DNA of 41,827 nucleotides from Saprospiraceae bacterium (GTDB taxonomy: Bacteria; Bacteroidota; Bacteroidia; Chitinophagales; Saprospiraceae), in the NCBI GenBank assembly GCA_020629255.1, contig JAHDDR010000011.1, forward strand, positions 1-41,827. The letters run 5' to 3'. Both the position numbers and the translations under genes were made by a program. The notes under the pieces were generated by a model, which did no database searches, was not told the DNA's origin, and saw only the letters and a program-made list of their open reading frames with translations. Shown piece after piece: positions 25,023 to 33,371 of the stretch (its first letter is position 1; each line of letters opens with the position of its first letter).

Positions 25023-26867
25023 ATGAAAAACTTTTTTACACTAATATTGAATATAGTTATATTAGGAGTAAATTTTGCCCAAAACTTTCCACCGGATCTA
25101 AACGGTGAAGCCCTTCGTCTTTGGATGAAGAGCAGCCAATATGATGAATATTATAATTTACTAGGATATACAGAGGCAAGACGAAATATTTATAATTATA
25201 TTGATAATAGGAATGGTGTTATAACTGGAGTTTATTCAGGTTATCAAGTACCCCTTCCTTATGGAGGAACAGAAACAAACCCGATGCCCATTAACTGTGA
25301 ACATACCATTCCGCAAAGTTTCTTTAATTCCGAAGAGCCCATGATGTCCGATATCCATCATCTTTTTCCTACCTATTCTAATTGGAACAGTACCAGGGGC
25401 AACAATCCTTTTGGCGATATTGATGATAACATTGTTACCAAATGGATGTATATGGATACGGAACAAACCCAGATTCCCAATCAGGATATCGATTCCTATA
25501 GTGAATTTTCTCACCCATATTTTGAACCCCGGGAGGAACATAAGGGAAATGTAGCCAGAGCCATTTTTTATTTTTATACCATGTATCCCACTCAGGCAGG
25601 ACCAATGTCTCAAATAGGTGATCTTAACACCTTTTATCAATGGCATTTGCAAGATCCTGTTGATGGCTGGGAAGAATTAAGGAACGATGATATCGAATTT
25701 TATCAAGGCAACAGGAATCCATATATTGATGAACCTGGTGCAGTAGAATTGGCATGGGGCATTAATCAACAACAAGGTATTCCTGTAGGAAGTACAAATA
25801 TATCACTTACCTTAAATGCAGGGAATCTTACCATAGATTGGAATGACGTAGATGCCGAAGTTGGATATCGCCTTTATCGCTCAGGAGATAATGAAATTTT
25901 TGAATTATTAGCAGATTTGGGAGCTAATACAATGACTTGGAATGATACAAATATTCAAGAAGGCAAGACTTTTTATTATTACGTAACTCCCTATAATACG
26001 AACGGTAATGGAGCGGCTAGTCTTATAGAATCGAGATTTATAGATTACACCCCGAATGTTTCGACTTCTTCAGAATTAATCATTTCAGAATATATAGAAG
26101 GTGGTTCATATAATAAAGCAATTGAAATTGCCAATTTTACCGGTGAAACCATCGATTTATCAAATTATGAACTTCAAAAGCAGACCAATGGAGCAGGTGT
26201 TCCGGTTTCGTTATCATTAAATGGTATTTTGGACGATGGGCAAACTTTTGTAGTGGCAAATGATGGTTCTGGAACGGAGCTTTTAACCATTGCTGATGTA
26301 GCAACATCAAGTTCGGTCTTTAACTTCAATGGTAACGATCCAATTTTGTTGGCGAAAAATGGAACCGTGATAGATGCTGTAGGTGTACTCGATGGTGCCG
26401 GAAGCTATTTTGCCCAAGATATAACACTGGTAAGAAAATCGCATATCACACAACCCAATATCCATTATACACTCTCAGAATGGGATATTTATGCCAAAGA
26501 TACATACGAGTATTTAGGGAGCCATAGTATGGATTTGGTGCAAGTGCCTGAAGAACCCTTCGTTCCTTTATCTGGTTTTGATAAACCAATTCTTAATCCG
26601 AAACCTTATTCCCATCAATTGGGGCTTTCTCCAAATCCGCCCAAGGGAGGCACTATCCTTCTCACTCTGAGGACTGAAAACTATAATCCTACAAATATGG
26701 ATTTAATGGTCATGAATATGATGGGGCAAGTGATGGAACAAATGCACTTTGGAAATGAAACATCCATTCACCATTCTTTAGATATCAGCAAATACGCAAA
26801 AGGCATTTATTTTGTAAAGGCAATTATTGGTGGAGAAATTCAAACCCAACAATTGATTATCCAATAG
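25023..26867 (+). CDS. Secreted endonuclease I with FN3-like, lamin-tail-like and T9SS domains
   Basis: 614 residues. Signal peptide 1-20 ('NIVILGVNFAQ'). Residues ~25-245 are an endonuclease I (EndA/NucM) domain, a His-Me finger nuclease of low sequence specificity: 'NCEHTIPQSFF' carries the catalytic histidine H94, and 'MSDIHHLFPTYSNWNSTRGN' (109-126) gives the metal-binding asparagine region. A fibronectin III-like domain (~258-345), a lamin-tail-like domain (~350-508, 'SSELIISEYIEGGSYNKAIE') and a T9SS sorting domain from 'LGLSPNPPKGG' to 'GIYFVKAIIGGE' follow. It is expected to be released or surface-bound and to degrade extracellular DNA for nutrients, biofilm turnover or self-protection. 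Stand-alone gene with a hairpin after it. Confidence 0.92.
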   Translation: MKNFFTLILNIVILGVNFAQNFPPDLNGEALRLWMKSSQYDEYYNLLGYTEARRNIYNYIDNRNGVITGVYSGYQVPLPYGGTETNPMPINCEHTIPQSFFNSEEPMMSDIHHLFPTYSNWNSTRGNNPFGDIDDNIVTKWMYMDTEQTQIPNQDIDSYSEFSHPYFEPREEHKGNVARAIFYFYTMYPTQAGPMSQIGDLNTFYQWHLQDPVDGWEELRNDDIEFYQGNRNPYIDEPGAVELAWGINQQQGIPVGSTNISLTLNAGNLTIDWNDVDAEVGYRLYRSGDNEIFELLADLGANTMTWNDTNIQEGKTFYYYVTPYNTNGNGAASLIESRFIDYTPNVSTSSELIISEYIEGGSYNKAIEIANFTGETIDLSNYELQKQTNGAGVPVSLSLNGILDDGQTFVVANDGSGTELLTIADVATSSSVFNFNGNDPILLAKNGTVIDAVGVLDGAGSYFAQDITLVRKSHITQPNIHYTLSEWDIYAKDTYEYLGSHSMDLVQVPEEPFVPLSGFDKPILNPKPYSHQLGLSPNPPKGGTILLTLRTENYNPTNMDLMVMNMMGQVMEQMHFGNETSIHHSLDISKYAKGIYFVKAIIGGEIQTQQLIIQ

Positions 26868-26900
26868 ATATTTCACTCCCAATGTTTAAGGAGACAAACC

Positions 26901-26933
26901 CAAGCCGATGGCTCTTTAAGAGTCATCGGCTTG
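26901..26933. terminator. Hairpin after the nuclease gene
   Basis: CAAGCCGATG (26901-26910) pairs perfectly with CATCGGCTTG (26924-26933), and the stem extends inward through GCTCTT/AAGAGT to about 15 bp with a tiny loop. It lies 33 bp after the nuclease stop. No T-run follows on the plus strand. Its last bases coincide with the -33 element of the next promoter. Confidence 0.65.
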
Positions 26934-26960
26934 GTCATTAGATGATGTTCCTTACCTTTG
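26931..26960 (+). promoter_or_regulatory. Promoter of the ABC-F gene (TTG-N19-TACCTTTG)
   Basis: TTG at 26931-26933 and TACCTTTG at 26953-26960 are separated by 19 bp, an excellent match to the Bacteroidota TTG-N19-TAnnTTTG consensus. The -7 box ends 28 bp before the ATG. This is the best promoter in the window. Confidence 0.7.
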
Positions 26961-26988
26961 TGGAAATTCAACAGATAAAATATCCAAG

Positions 26989-28923
26989 ATGCTTACAATT
27001 TCTGATGTCTATATCAAATATGGTTTGAGGGTCCTACTCAACAAGGTGAATGTCACGATTAAGAATGGAGAAAAAATCGGACTGGTCGGAAGGAACGGTG
27101 CCGGAAAATCTACACTCTTAAAAGTCATTGCTGGAGATATGACACCCGACGAAGGTAAGGTCTCCCGACCCAACGGAACAACTTTGGGTTTTCTTCATCA
27201 GGAATTGGATTTGCCGCTAGGCAAAACCGTCATGGAAGAAACATTAACGGCGTTTAAAGAAGTCAAGGAAATTGAGCAAAGGATAGAAGATATTAATGTG
27301 GAGTTGGGAGAACGAACAGACTATGAAAGCGATGCGTACTCTGAGTTATTACAAGAATTATCAGATAAAAATGATAGGTTCACCTTATTGGGTGGACATA
27401 CCATGTTGGCAGATGTAGAACGAATTCTGAAAGGCTTGGGTTTCAAACCCACGGATATGGATCGCTTGACGGATGAATTCAGTGGAGGATGGAAAATGAG
27501 AATTGAACTGGCAAAAATGCTACTTCAAAGACCTGATTACCTACTCCTCGATGAGCCGACCAACCATCTCGATATCGAATCCATTATTTGGTTGGAAGAT
27601 TTTCTAAAGAATTATGAAGGAGTAGTAATCCTTATTTCCCACGACAAGATGTTTTTGGATAAAATCACAAAGAGAACCATCGAAATCGAATTGGGCCAAG
27701 TATTCGATTACAAGGCAAATTATAGCAAATACATTGCCTTGCGGGCGGAAAGAAAAGAAAAAACAGCTTCTGCATTCAAAAATCAACAAAGGGTGATTGC
27801 CCATAAGGAGAAAATCATCAACAAATTTATGGCGAAGGCCAACAAGACCAAGATGGCCCAAAGTATGAAAAAACAACTGGATAAGATGGAACGCATCGAA
27901 ATCCTCGATGAGGATACGGCGGTCATGAATATCCAATTTCCTCCTGCACCTCGTTCCGGACGGGTCATTCTGGATGCTAATGACATCAAAAAAAGTTATG
28001 GGGAATTAAAAGTATTGAATGGTGTGGATTTAACGCTGGAACGAGGGGAAAGAGTCGCTTTTGTTGGGCAGAATGGTCAAGGGAAAACGACCTTATCCAA
28101 AATTTTGATTGGAGTGGAAGGAGCAACGGGAGGAAATGTCGAAATAGGGCATAATGCTCAAATTGGTTATTACGCCCAAAATCAGTCAGAAACCTTACAT
28201 CCGGATTTAACGCTAATCGAAACCCTAGAAAGAAAGGCGCCCGAAGATATGAGAACCAAAGTAAGGCATATTCTTGGAGCATTTATGTTTAGTGGCGAAG
28301 ATGCGGAAAAGAAAGTAAAAGTACTTTCCGGAGGCGAAAGAGCTAGATTGGCAATGGCATGTATGTTGCTGAATCCGTTCAATTTGTTGGTGCTCGATGA
28401 GCCGACCAACCACTTGGATATGTTGTCGAAAGAAGTGCTGAAAGAAGCCTTGAAAAAATATGACGGCACATTAATCGTCGTTTCTCACGATAGGGAATTT
28501 TTAAAAGGGCTAACAGAAAAAACCATCGAATTTCGAGACCATCAATTATTCGAATATTTAGGCGATGTGGATTATTTTCTGGATAAAAGAAAATTAAGGA
28601 ACATGCGTGAAGCAGAAAAAAGAACAGAAGTTGCTGCTAAACAAAATGAGGATGTGGAAGAATCTCCCGAAGAGAAAAAAAGAAAATGGGAACGTAAAAA
28701 AGAATTGCAGAAAAAAGTAAATAATGTAGAAAAGAAAATAGCTAAAACCGAAGAACAAATAGAAAATATCGAAGCAAAAATGAGCGAAGAAAATTTTTAT
28801 ACCACGCCGGATGCTTCTAAAGTTATGGAGGAATATAATCAAATGAAAAATAATTTGGAACAATTAATGGAGGATTGGGAGAAAGCTCAGGACGAATACG
28901 AAACACTAGGAGGGGATTCATAA
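26989..28923 (+). CDS. ABC-F family ATPase
   Basis: 644 residues with two ABC ATPase domains and no membrane segments. Domain 1: Walker A 'GRNGAGKS' (34-41), signature 'FSGGWKMR' (~164-171), Walker B 'YLLLDEPTNHLD' (184-195). Domain 2: Walker A 'GQNGQGKT' (360-367), signature 'LSGGERAR' (446-453), Walker B 'LLVLDEPTNHLD'. Between them is the linker (P-site tRNA interaction motif) region (~245-305), and residues ~560-640 form a charged coiled coil, as in Uup-type members. ABC-F proteins act on ribosomes in translation control or antibiotic protection; the resistance subtype cannot be assigned from sequence alone. The stop overlaps the convergent downstream gene by 6 bp. Confidence 0.93.
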   Translation: MLTISDVYIKYGLRVLLNKVNVTIKNGEKIGLVGRNGAGKSTLLKVIAGDMTPDEGKVSRPNGTTLGFLHQELDLPLGKTVMEETLTAFKEVKEIEQRIEDINVELGERTDYESDAYSELLQELSDKNDRFTLLGGHTMLADVERILKGLGFKPTDMDRLTDEFSGGWKMRIELAKMLLQRPDYLLLDEPTNHLDIESIIWLEDFLKNYEGVVILISHDKMFLDKITKRTIEIELGQVFDYKANYSKYIALRAERKEKTASAFKNQQRVIAHKEKIINKFMAKANKTKMAQSMKKQLDKMERIEILDEDTAVMNIQFPPAPRSGRVILDANDIKKSYGELKVLNGVDLTLERGERVAFVGQNGQGKTTLSKILIGVEGATGGNVEIGHNAQIGYYAQNQSETLHPDLTLIETLERKAPEDMRTKVRHILGAFMFSGEDAEKKVKVLSGGERARLAMACMLLNPFNLLVLDEPTNHLDMLSKEVLKEALKKYDGTLIVVSHDREFLKGLTEKTIEFRDHQLFEYLGDVDYFLDKRKLRNMREAEKRTEVAAKQNEDVEESPEEKKRKWERKKELQKKVNNVEKKIAKTEEQIENIEAKMSEENFYTTPDASKVMEEYNQMKNNLEQLMEDWEKAQDEYETLGGDS

Positions 28924-30159
28924 ATATTCGTCGAGTTCAAAAACGAACTTCATTTTTGTATTATCCCGTTTTATGATTAATTTAATTTTTTTTCCTGTTT
29001 TTTGATTTAATTTTTTATCAATGCTTTCCATGTTGGATAAAGCAGTTAACTTTCCATTTATTTTTTTAATGATATCACCGGATTTAAGCCCGGCTTTTTC
29101 TGCCGGAGAATCAGGATAAATTTCCTCAATATTAAATTGGTTTAAAAATGCACCCGAAGCAACAATACTGATACCGCTAATATTTCTATTTGTTTTTTTA
29201 TCGAAATTTTTATTGGGTTTAATGTGCATTTTTCTTTGTTGGTAATCAAATACAATATGGAATTGTTTTAATAATTTATTGCCGATTAAACCCTCCGTCA
29301 TTTCATGTTCTTCTCGAGTATAAATAGAGTCGGGTAATTGCTGGAAATTGCCAATAACATCTTTGAATTGGTAAGGACCCATATTCAACTCTTTAATTTT
29401 TCCCAAGTAGCCAAGAATATATCCGCCTAGCCCCCGCCCTATATTTCCAGGCACTTTTTTTTGCGGAAGTAAGATCGTGTCAGATTCATTACTATGCAAT
29501 AAAGCAGTAAGAGCCGCTCCCGAATCTATGAGCCATTTTACTTGTATCGAACTATCATTTTTTATTTTTGATATGTCGGTCATGTACATTTTGTCCCTAT
29601 CCTCGGTGAACTCGATAGTAGAATATTTTGAAGTATTGTAATTGTGGTTTTTAGGTTCGAATAAATAAATGAATTTTGCGCTGTAATCAATCTTTACAAT
29701 AAATCGTTTAAATAAATCCATGCCTAGGATTCCATCAATTTGAATGCCCGAATATTTATCGAATTCTATTTTTGTGTTTTCCAAAACCAACACATTTTGA
29801 TCCTTGGCAGAAATATCCTTAATTTGCAAATTTACATTGTCCGTTAATAAAACACTGATGAGTTCAGAACGATCAACGCCTTGTATATAGAGTCGCTTTC
29901 TATAATTTACACCAATTAAATCCGTATATTCTTTGTAGATGATAATCGTGTTGGTTGCTCCGGTATCTAAAATGAATTTTAAAGGTAATTTTCCTCCCAA
30001 AGAAACAGGCACAACAATGAAATCGTTATGCATTTCAAAAGGAATAATAGAGTAGGTCTGTCCGGTACTGATGGAGTAATTAATAAATTGTGCTTGGCAG
30101 CAACAATGAATAAGAATAAAAAATAAGATGAAATTCAACTTGGCAAAAAACGATGTCAT
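28918..30159 (-). CDS. Retropepsin-like aspartic protease with C-terminal PDZ domain
   Basis: 413 residues. The N-terminus 'MTSFFAKLNFILFFILIHCC' then CQAQ looks like a signal peptide, possibly a lipoprotein signal because of the cysteine cluster. Two pepsin-like half-domains each carry a catalytic triad: 'FILDTGATNT' (DTGA at 65-68) and 'WLIDSGAALT' (DSGA at 212-215), each followed by a hydrophobic-hydrophobic-glycine stretch ('IDGILGMDLF', 'TEGLIGNKLL'). A PDZ domain at ~327-413 contains 'EIYPDSPAEKAGLKSGDIIK'. This layout is known in Bacteroidota 'aspartyl protease family' proteins; it is probably periplasmic and its substrate is unknown. It converges on the ABC-F gene with stop codons touching in TCATAA. 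Confidence 0.9.
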   Translation of the reverse strand: MTSFFAKLNFILFFILIHCCCQAQFINYSISTGQTYSIIPFEMHNDFIVVPVSLGGKLPLKFILDTGATNTIIIYKEYTDLIGVNYRKRLYIQGVDRSELISVLLTDNVNLQIKDISAKDQNVLVLENTKIEFDKYSGIQIDGILGMDLFKRFIVKIDYSAKFIYLFEPKNHNYNTSKYSTIEFTEDRDKMYMTDISKIKNDSSIQVKWLIDSGAALTALLHSNESDTILLPQKKVPGNIGRGLGGYILGYLGKIKELNMGPYQFKDVIGNFQQLPDSIYTREEHEMTEGLIGNKLLKQFHIVFDYQQRKMHIKPNKNFDKKTNRNISGISIVASGAFLNQFNIEEIYPDSPAEKAGLKSGDIIKKINGKLTALSNMESIDKKLNQKTGKKIKLIIKRDNTKMKFVFELDEYL

Positions 30160-30174
30160 ATAGAATACGTTTTA

Positions 30175-30189
30175 ATTATTGTGATATAG
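30175..30189 (+). repeat. Left arm of a 15-bp perfect inverted repeat
   Basis: ATTATTGTGATATAG, an exact inverse of CTATATCACAATAAT at 30930-30944; the match continues for three more bases after one mismatch. It lies just upstream of the protease gene start. The surrounding 30160-30435 region holds no gene; a small CGTAGC/GCTACG hairpin sits at 30286-30301. Confidence 0.6.
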
Positions 30190-30435
30190 GATAGGCCAAG
30201 ATGTATTTATTGAAGTTGTTTAAAAAGTGGTTGATGAAAATGATTGTAAAGGCTTGGTTTCTAAGTCGAAGCTTATTTTGAGATTCGTAGCCAACGCTAC
30301 GGGGCAAAAAATAGCTGAAGAATTTAGGAATTAATGTTTTGCAATCAGATTATTGAATCATTTTTAAACAATTTCATTTTTTTATAAGTATGGGGTTTTG
30401 TTTAATTTACAAGAAATAAAATTAAGATGCCACTT

Positions 30436-30870
30436 TTATTCCATAAAATCCAAAGTCAATGTTTCTTCGTCATCCAGAAAATACAATTCAATTTTATTGG
30501 AAGGAGTTTTTAATTCTTTCACATCAAAACAAAGTTGGTGGACTTTGTTCATGCCGTCTCCTTCCTGGGTTTTTACAACAATTTTCACATTGGCTTTAGG
30601 AGGGTACGATTCCATGATAGAACCGTTCCAATACAAAGCAGAAGAAGACAGCTCCATACCACTGCTGATTTCCGCCACGATATGATTGCCATCCTGTCTC
30701 ACCGATTCAAGCCCATACATATCTGATGATAATTCATTAAAATCTCCGGCACTGACTTTTTGTAGCTGGTTACATCCACTATTGCTATCTGTTTTTCCTC
30801 CTTTTTTCAAAGAGTCACAACTCCATAAAGAAAAGCAGAATAAGAAGCATATCCCCCAAAAATATCTCAT
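30436..30870 (-). CDS. Small lipoprotein, unknown function
   Basis: 144 residues, no family recognised. 'MRYFWGICFLFCFSLWSCDS' is a lipoprotein signal with C18 in 'LWSC'. A lysine/serine linker ('SLKKGGKTDSNSG') leads to a compact beta-rich domain of ~110 residues ('GNHIVAEISSGMELSSSALY', 'ANVKIVVKTQEG', 'IELYFLDDEETLTLDF'), looking like a single small sandwich domain. It lies between the arms of the 15-bp inverted repeat and 276 bp from the protease gene in the same orientation. Confidence 0.75.
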   Translation of the reverse strand: MRYFWGICFLFCFSLWSCDSLKKGGKTDSNSGCNQLQKVSAGDFNELSSDMYGLESVRQDGNHIVAEISSGMELSSSALYWNGSIMESYPPKANVKIVVKTQEGDGMNKVHQLCFDVKELKTPSNKIELYFLDDEETLTLDFME

Positions 30871-30929
30871 AATTGAGCTTAGATTTATTCAGTATTCAAA
30901 TATTATTGCTTCAATAATAGGAATTTATT

Positions 30930-30944
30930 CTATATCACAATAAT
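30930..30944 (-). repeat. Right arm of the 15-bp perfect inverted repeat
   Basis: CTATATCACAATAAT on the plus strand, the reverse complement of 30175-30189. The 277-bp gap 30871-31147 contains no gene and no clear promoter box. Confidence 0.6.
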
Positions 30945-31147
30945 AATTACGCTGAATATAGAGTTAATGTCTTTTTTCAGGGTGTATATTTTGATGATGA
31001 TGCCCTCATAATGGGGTTTGTTTGGGCTTTATTGGCATATCTATAAAAAATATCATACATTACACCCCTGAAATACTAGAGCCATATTACGGTCTCTAAT
31101 AATATTCTTGAATTACAAATCGTTAAACCATAAAATAGTCTGAAATC

Positions 31148-31819
31148 ATGTTAGATTATCCTATTCTATTGTTTCAGGATGCTTCGGGAGAAGAAGCACA
31201 AAGTATAATGACAGTCATTATGCAAGGAGGTATCTTAGGAATGATAATCGTTGCGATCCTTCTGGTTCTTTCCATCCTTGCCCTGTATATTTTTATCGAA
31301 AGATATCTTACCATATCAAGAGCAGAAAATGTGGATCAGAATTTTATGAATTCCATCCGAATGAATGTTCAGAATGGTAATTTGAATGCCGCCCGTTCCT
31401 TGTGCCAAAGAACGGATACACCCGTGGCAAGAGTCGTAGAAAAAGGCTTGATGAGAATAGGCAAACCTCTGAAAGATATTTCCACGGCCATCGAAAATGT
31501 AGGGAATTTGGAAGTATTCAAACTAGAAAAAAATCTGTCCAATTTGGCAAGTATTGCTGGTGCAGCTCCCATGATTGGGTTCTTCGGTACGGTAACAGGT
31601 ATGATTATTACCTTCCAGACCATGGCATCCAATCCGGAAGCTTCCGAACTGGCAGGGGGTATCTATCAGGCATTGATGACCACGGCATTCGGTCTTTTTG
31701 TAGGTATATTGGCTTTTGTAGGATATAATGTCTTGGTTTCGAAAGTGAACAAAGTAATGTTCAAAATAGAAGCCTCAGCAATGGAGTTCATCGATCTCTT
31801 GCAAGAACCGGCAGGCTAA
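31148..31819 (+). CDS. exbB: MotA/TolQ/ExbB proton-channel protein
   Basis: 223 residues of the MotA/TolQ/ExbB family. One N-terminal membrane helix (~28-50, 'GGILGMIIVAILLVLSILAL'), a cytoplasmic helical region with 'ARSLCQRTDTPVARVVEKGL', then two further helices: 'NLASIAGAAPMIGFFGTVTG' (~131-150) and 'MTTAFGLFVGILAFVGYN' (~178-195). The second helix pattern 'APxxGFxGTVxGM' is the family signature. ExbB forms the pentameric stator around ExbD that uses proton flow to energise TonB. It is first in the exbB-exbD-tonB-folC run. ExbB rather than TolQ is chosen from the TonB-like gene nearby. Confidence 0.92.
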   Translation: MLDYPILLFQDASGEEAQSIMTVIMQGGILGMIIVAILLVLSILALYIFIERYLTISRAENVDQNFMNSIRMNVQNGNLNAARSLCQRTDTPVARVVEKGLMRIGKPLKDISTAIENVGNLEVFKLEKNLSNLASIAGAAPMIGFFGTVTGMIITFQTMASNPEASELAGGIYQALMTTAFGLFVGILAFVGYNVLVSKVNKVMFKIEASAMEFIDLLQEPAG

Positions 31820-31876
31820 CCCATAGTCGTAAGTTAAATCAAAAACATTATTACTTAGGACTTAAAACTGTAAGAA

Positions 31877-32290
31877 ATGGGATTGAAAAGAAGAAATAAG
31901 GTGAGTGCGGAATTCAGTATGTCTTCATTGACAGACATCATTTTCCTTTTACTCATCTTCTTTATCCTCACATCAACATTGGTCAGCCCAAATGCTTTGA
32001 ACCTCAAATTACCTTCATCTAGCTCTACAACAGTAGCACCATCATCGATACCCGTTTCCATAACAAGAAAAGGGGAATGGTATGTAGACGGAAAACGATT
32101 GTCGAGTTCAGGTAAATTGAGTTCGGCAGTAAGGCAAAGGATAAGCCAAGAAAAAGGGAAAAGCAGAAAAGATATCACACTCACCATCGTTGCCGAAAGG
32201 GGAGTGCCGATAGAGAATGTGGTAAAAGTCATGGATTTGGCTTTAAGTTTGAGAGTCAATGCTATATTGGCTACTGATCCATCAAAGTAA
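31877..32290 (+). CDS. exbD: ExbD/TolR-type biopolymer transport protein
   Basis: 137 residues. A short basic N-terminus (MGLKRRNKV) precedes a single membrane helix with the essential aspartate D20 in 'MSSLTDIIFLLLIFFILTST', followed by the periplasmic domain with 'ITRKGEWYVDGKRL' and 'LTIVAERGVPIENVVKVMDL'. D20 is the proton-carrying residue in ExbD/TolR. Many Bacteroidota have two consecutive exbD genes; here only one is present. It lies 57 bp after exbB and 112 bp before the TonB-like gene. Confidence 0.92.
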   Translation: MGLKRRNKVSAEFSMSSLTDIIFLLLIFFILTSTLVSPNALNLKLPSSSSTTVAPSSIPVSITRKGEWYVDGKRLSSSGKLSSAVRQRISQEKGKSRKDITLTIVAERGVPIENVVKVMDLALSLRVNAILATDPSK

Positions 32291-32402
32291 TGGAATGCCT
32301 TGCATTTGGACTTTCTTTGTCGGATATTAAAAATTAATCAGAGAAACGAATTTTCAACGATACGGATGAAATAATATAATTACCACTTAAAACCGAAGTA
32401 TC

Positions 32403-33332
32403 ATGGAAAGTTTTGAAAGTCCGGGCGAAGAAGAAAATAAAAAGAAAAGTGCTATTATCACAAGTGTGGTTTCTGCCTTGCTTTTTATCTTGTTGTTTTT
32501 GCCCATCGTCTCTTCTGTAACCGAAATAGATCGGGAAGAAGGTATTCTTATCGCATTGGGACGTCTTGAAGCTACCACCTCGTCCGGTCCGAACTCTTCT
32601 CCGGAACCTTCTTCCAGTGAAGCAGAAAGCTCTAGCGAGGCTGAAAGCTCCGAAGCGGAATCATCATCATCATCATCTTCTTCTTCTTCTTCTTCTTCTT
32701 CTTCTTCTTCTTCTTCTTCTGATAAGAAGGTAGAACCTAAAGATGACAAGAAGAGTGTGAAAGTGGATGAGGATAAAAAGGAAGAATCCAGGAAAAAAGA
32801 AGATAAAAAGGAATCGGAGGAAGCTAAGAAAAAAGCAGAAGCCGAAAAGAAAAAAGCCGCTGAGGCGGAAGCAAAAAGAAAAGCAGAAGAGGCAAAAAAA
32901 GCCGCCGAAGAAGAGAAAAAACGAAAGGAAAAAGAATTAGCGGATAAGAAAAAACAATTCAGCGATTTCCTTGGAGGAGGAGATGGAGATGATTCCGCTT
33001 CGCAAGGAGACACCGAAGGAGATCCGGATGCCAAAAACCTAGAAGGAATGACCACAGGTACAGGAAATATTGGTGGAGGTTTGTCGGACAGGGGAGTACT
33101 CGAACGGCCCACCATCAAGGATGAAACACAAAAGACCGGAAAAGTGGTGGTGAAAGTATGCGTGAACAGTGCAGGGGAAGTCGTTTCATCAAAATTCACC
33201 CAATCCAATTCAACAACCAATGATCCTCATTTAATAAAACTTGCCGAAAAGGGAGCCAAGGATTATGTGTTCAAGAAAGGAGAATTGGATAAGCAATGTG
33301 GTACCATCACTTTCGATTTTGATGTGAAATAA
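32403..33332 (+). CDS. TonB-like energy transducer with polyserine and lysine/alanine-rich stalk
   Basis: 309 residues. A cytoplasmic start with 'PGEEENKKKS' is followed by one membrane helix (~16-38, 'AIITSVVSALLFILLFLPIV'). Residues ~58-105 are serine/glutamate-rich, including 20 serines in a row; ~106-185 are a charged lysine/glutamate/alanine helix ('EAEKKKAAEAEAKRKAEEAK'), as in TolA/TonB stalks; then comes a glycine/aspartate linker and a C-terminal TonB-type domain ('GKVVVKVCVNSAGEVVSSKF' to 'CGTITFDFDVK'). It should span the periplasm and couple ExbBD to outer-membrane transporters. The stalk is more TolA-like than usual for TonB, and two cysteines in the C-terminal domain could form a disulfide. 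The context supports TonB function. Confidence 0.85.
   Translation: MESFESPGEEENKKKSAIITSVVSALLFILLFLPIVSSVTEIDREEGILIALGRLEATTSSGPNSSPEPSSSEAESSSEAESSEAESSSSSSSSSSSSSSSSSSSSDKKVEPKDDKKSVKVDEDKKEESRKKEDKKESEEAKKKAEAEKKKAAEAEAKRKAEEAKKAAEEEKKRKEKELADKKKQFSDFLGGGDGDDSASQGDTEGDPDAKNLEGMTTGTGNIGGGLSDRGVLERPTIKDETQKTGKVVVKVCVNSAGEVVSSKFTQSNSTTNDPHLIKLAEKGAKDYVFKKGELDKQCGTITFDFDVK
32661..32720 (+). repeat. (TCA)5(TCT)15 trinucleotide microsatellite coding for 20 serines
   Basis: Five TCA and fifteen TCT codons in an unbroken 60-bp run within the TonB-like gene. Slippage by whole triplets would change the linker length without breaking the frame. Confidence 0.95.
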
Positions 33333-33371
33333 TCTAATGCCAAAATTATTGGATAAATTGAATTAGAACGA

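Noticed and set aside
30286-30301. CGTAGC-CAAC-GCTACG hairpin as a terminator
   Set aside because: The stem is only 6 bp, with no T-run directly after it on either strand; too weak to call.
32387-33220. 277-aa minus-strand ORF rich in serine, phenylalanine and glutamate
   Set aside because: Antisense shadow of the TonB-like gene; its poly-E run is the reverse reading of the TCT microsatellite.
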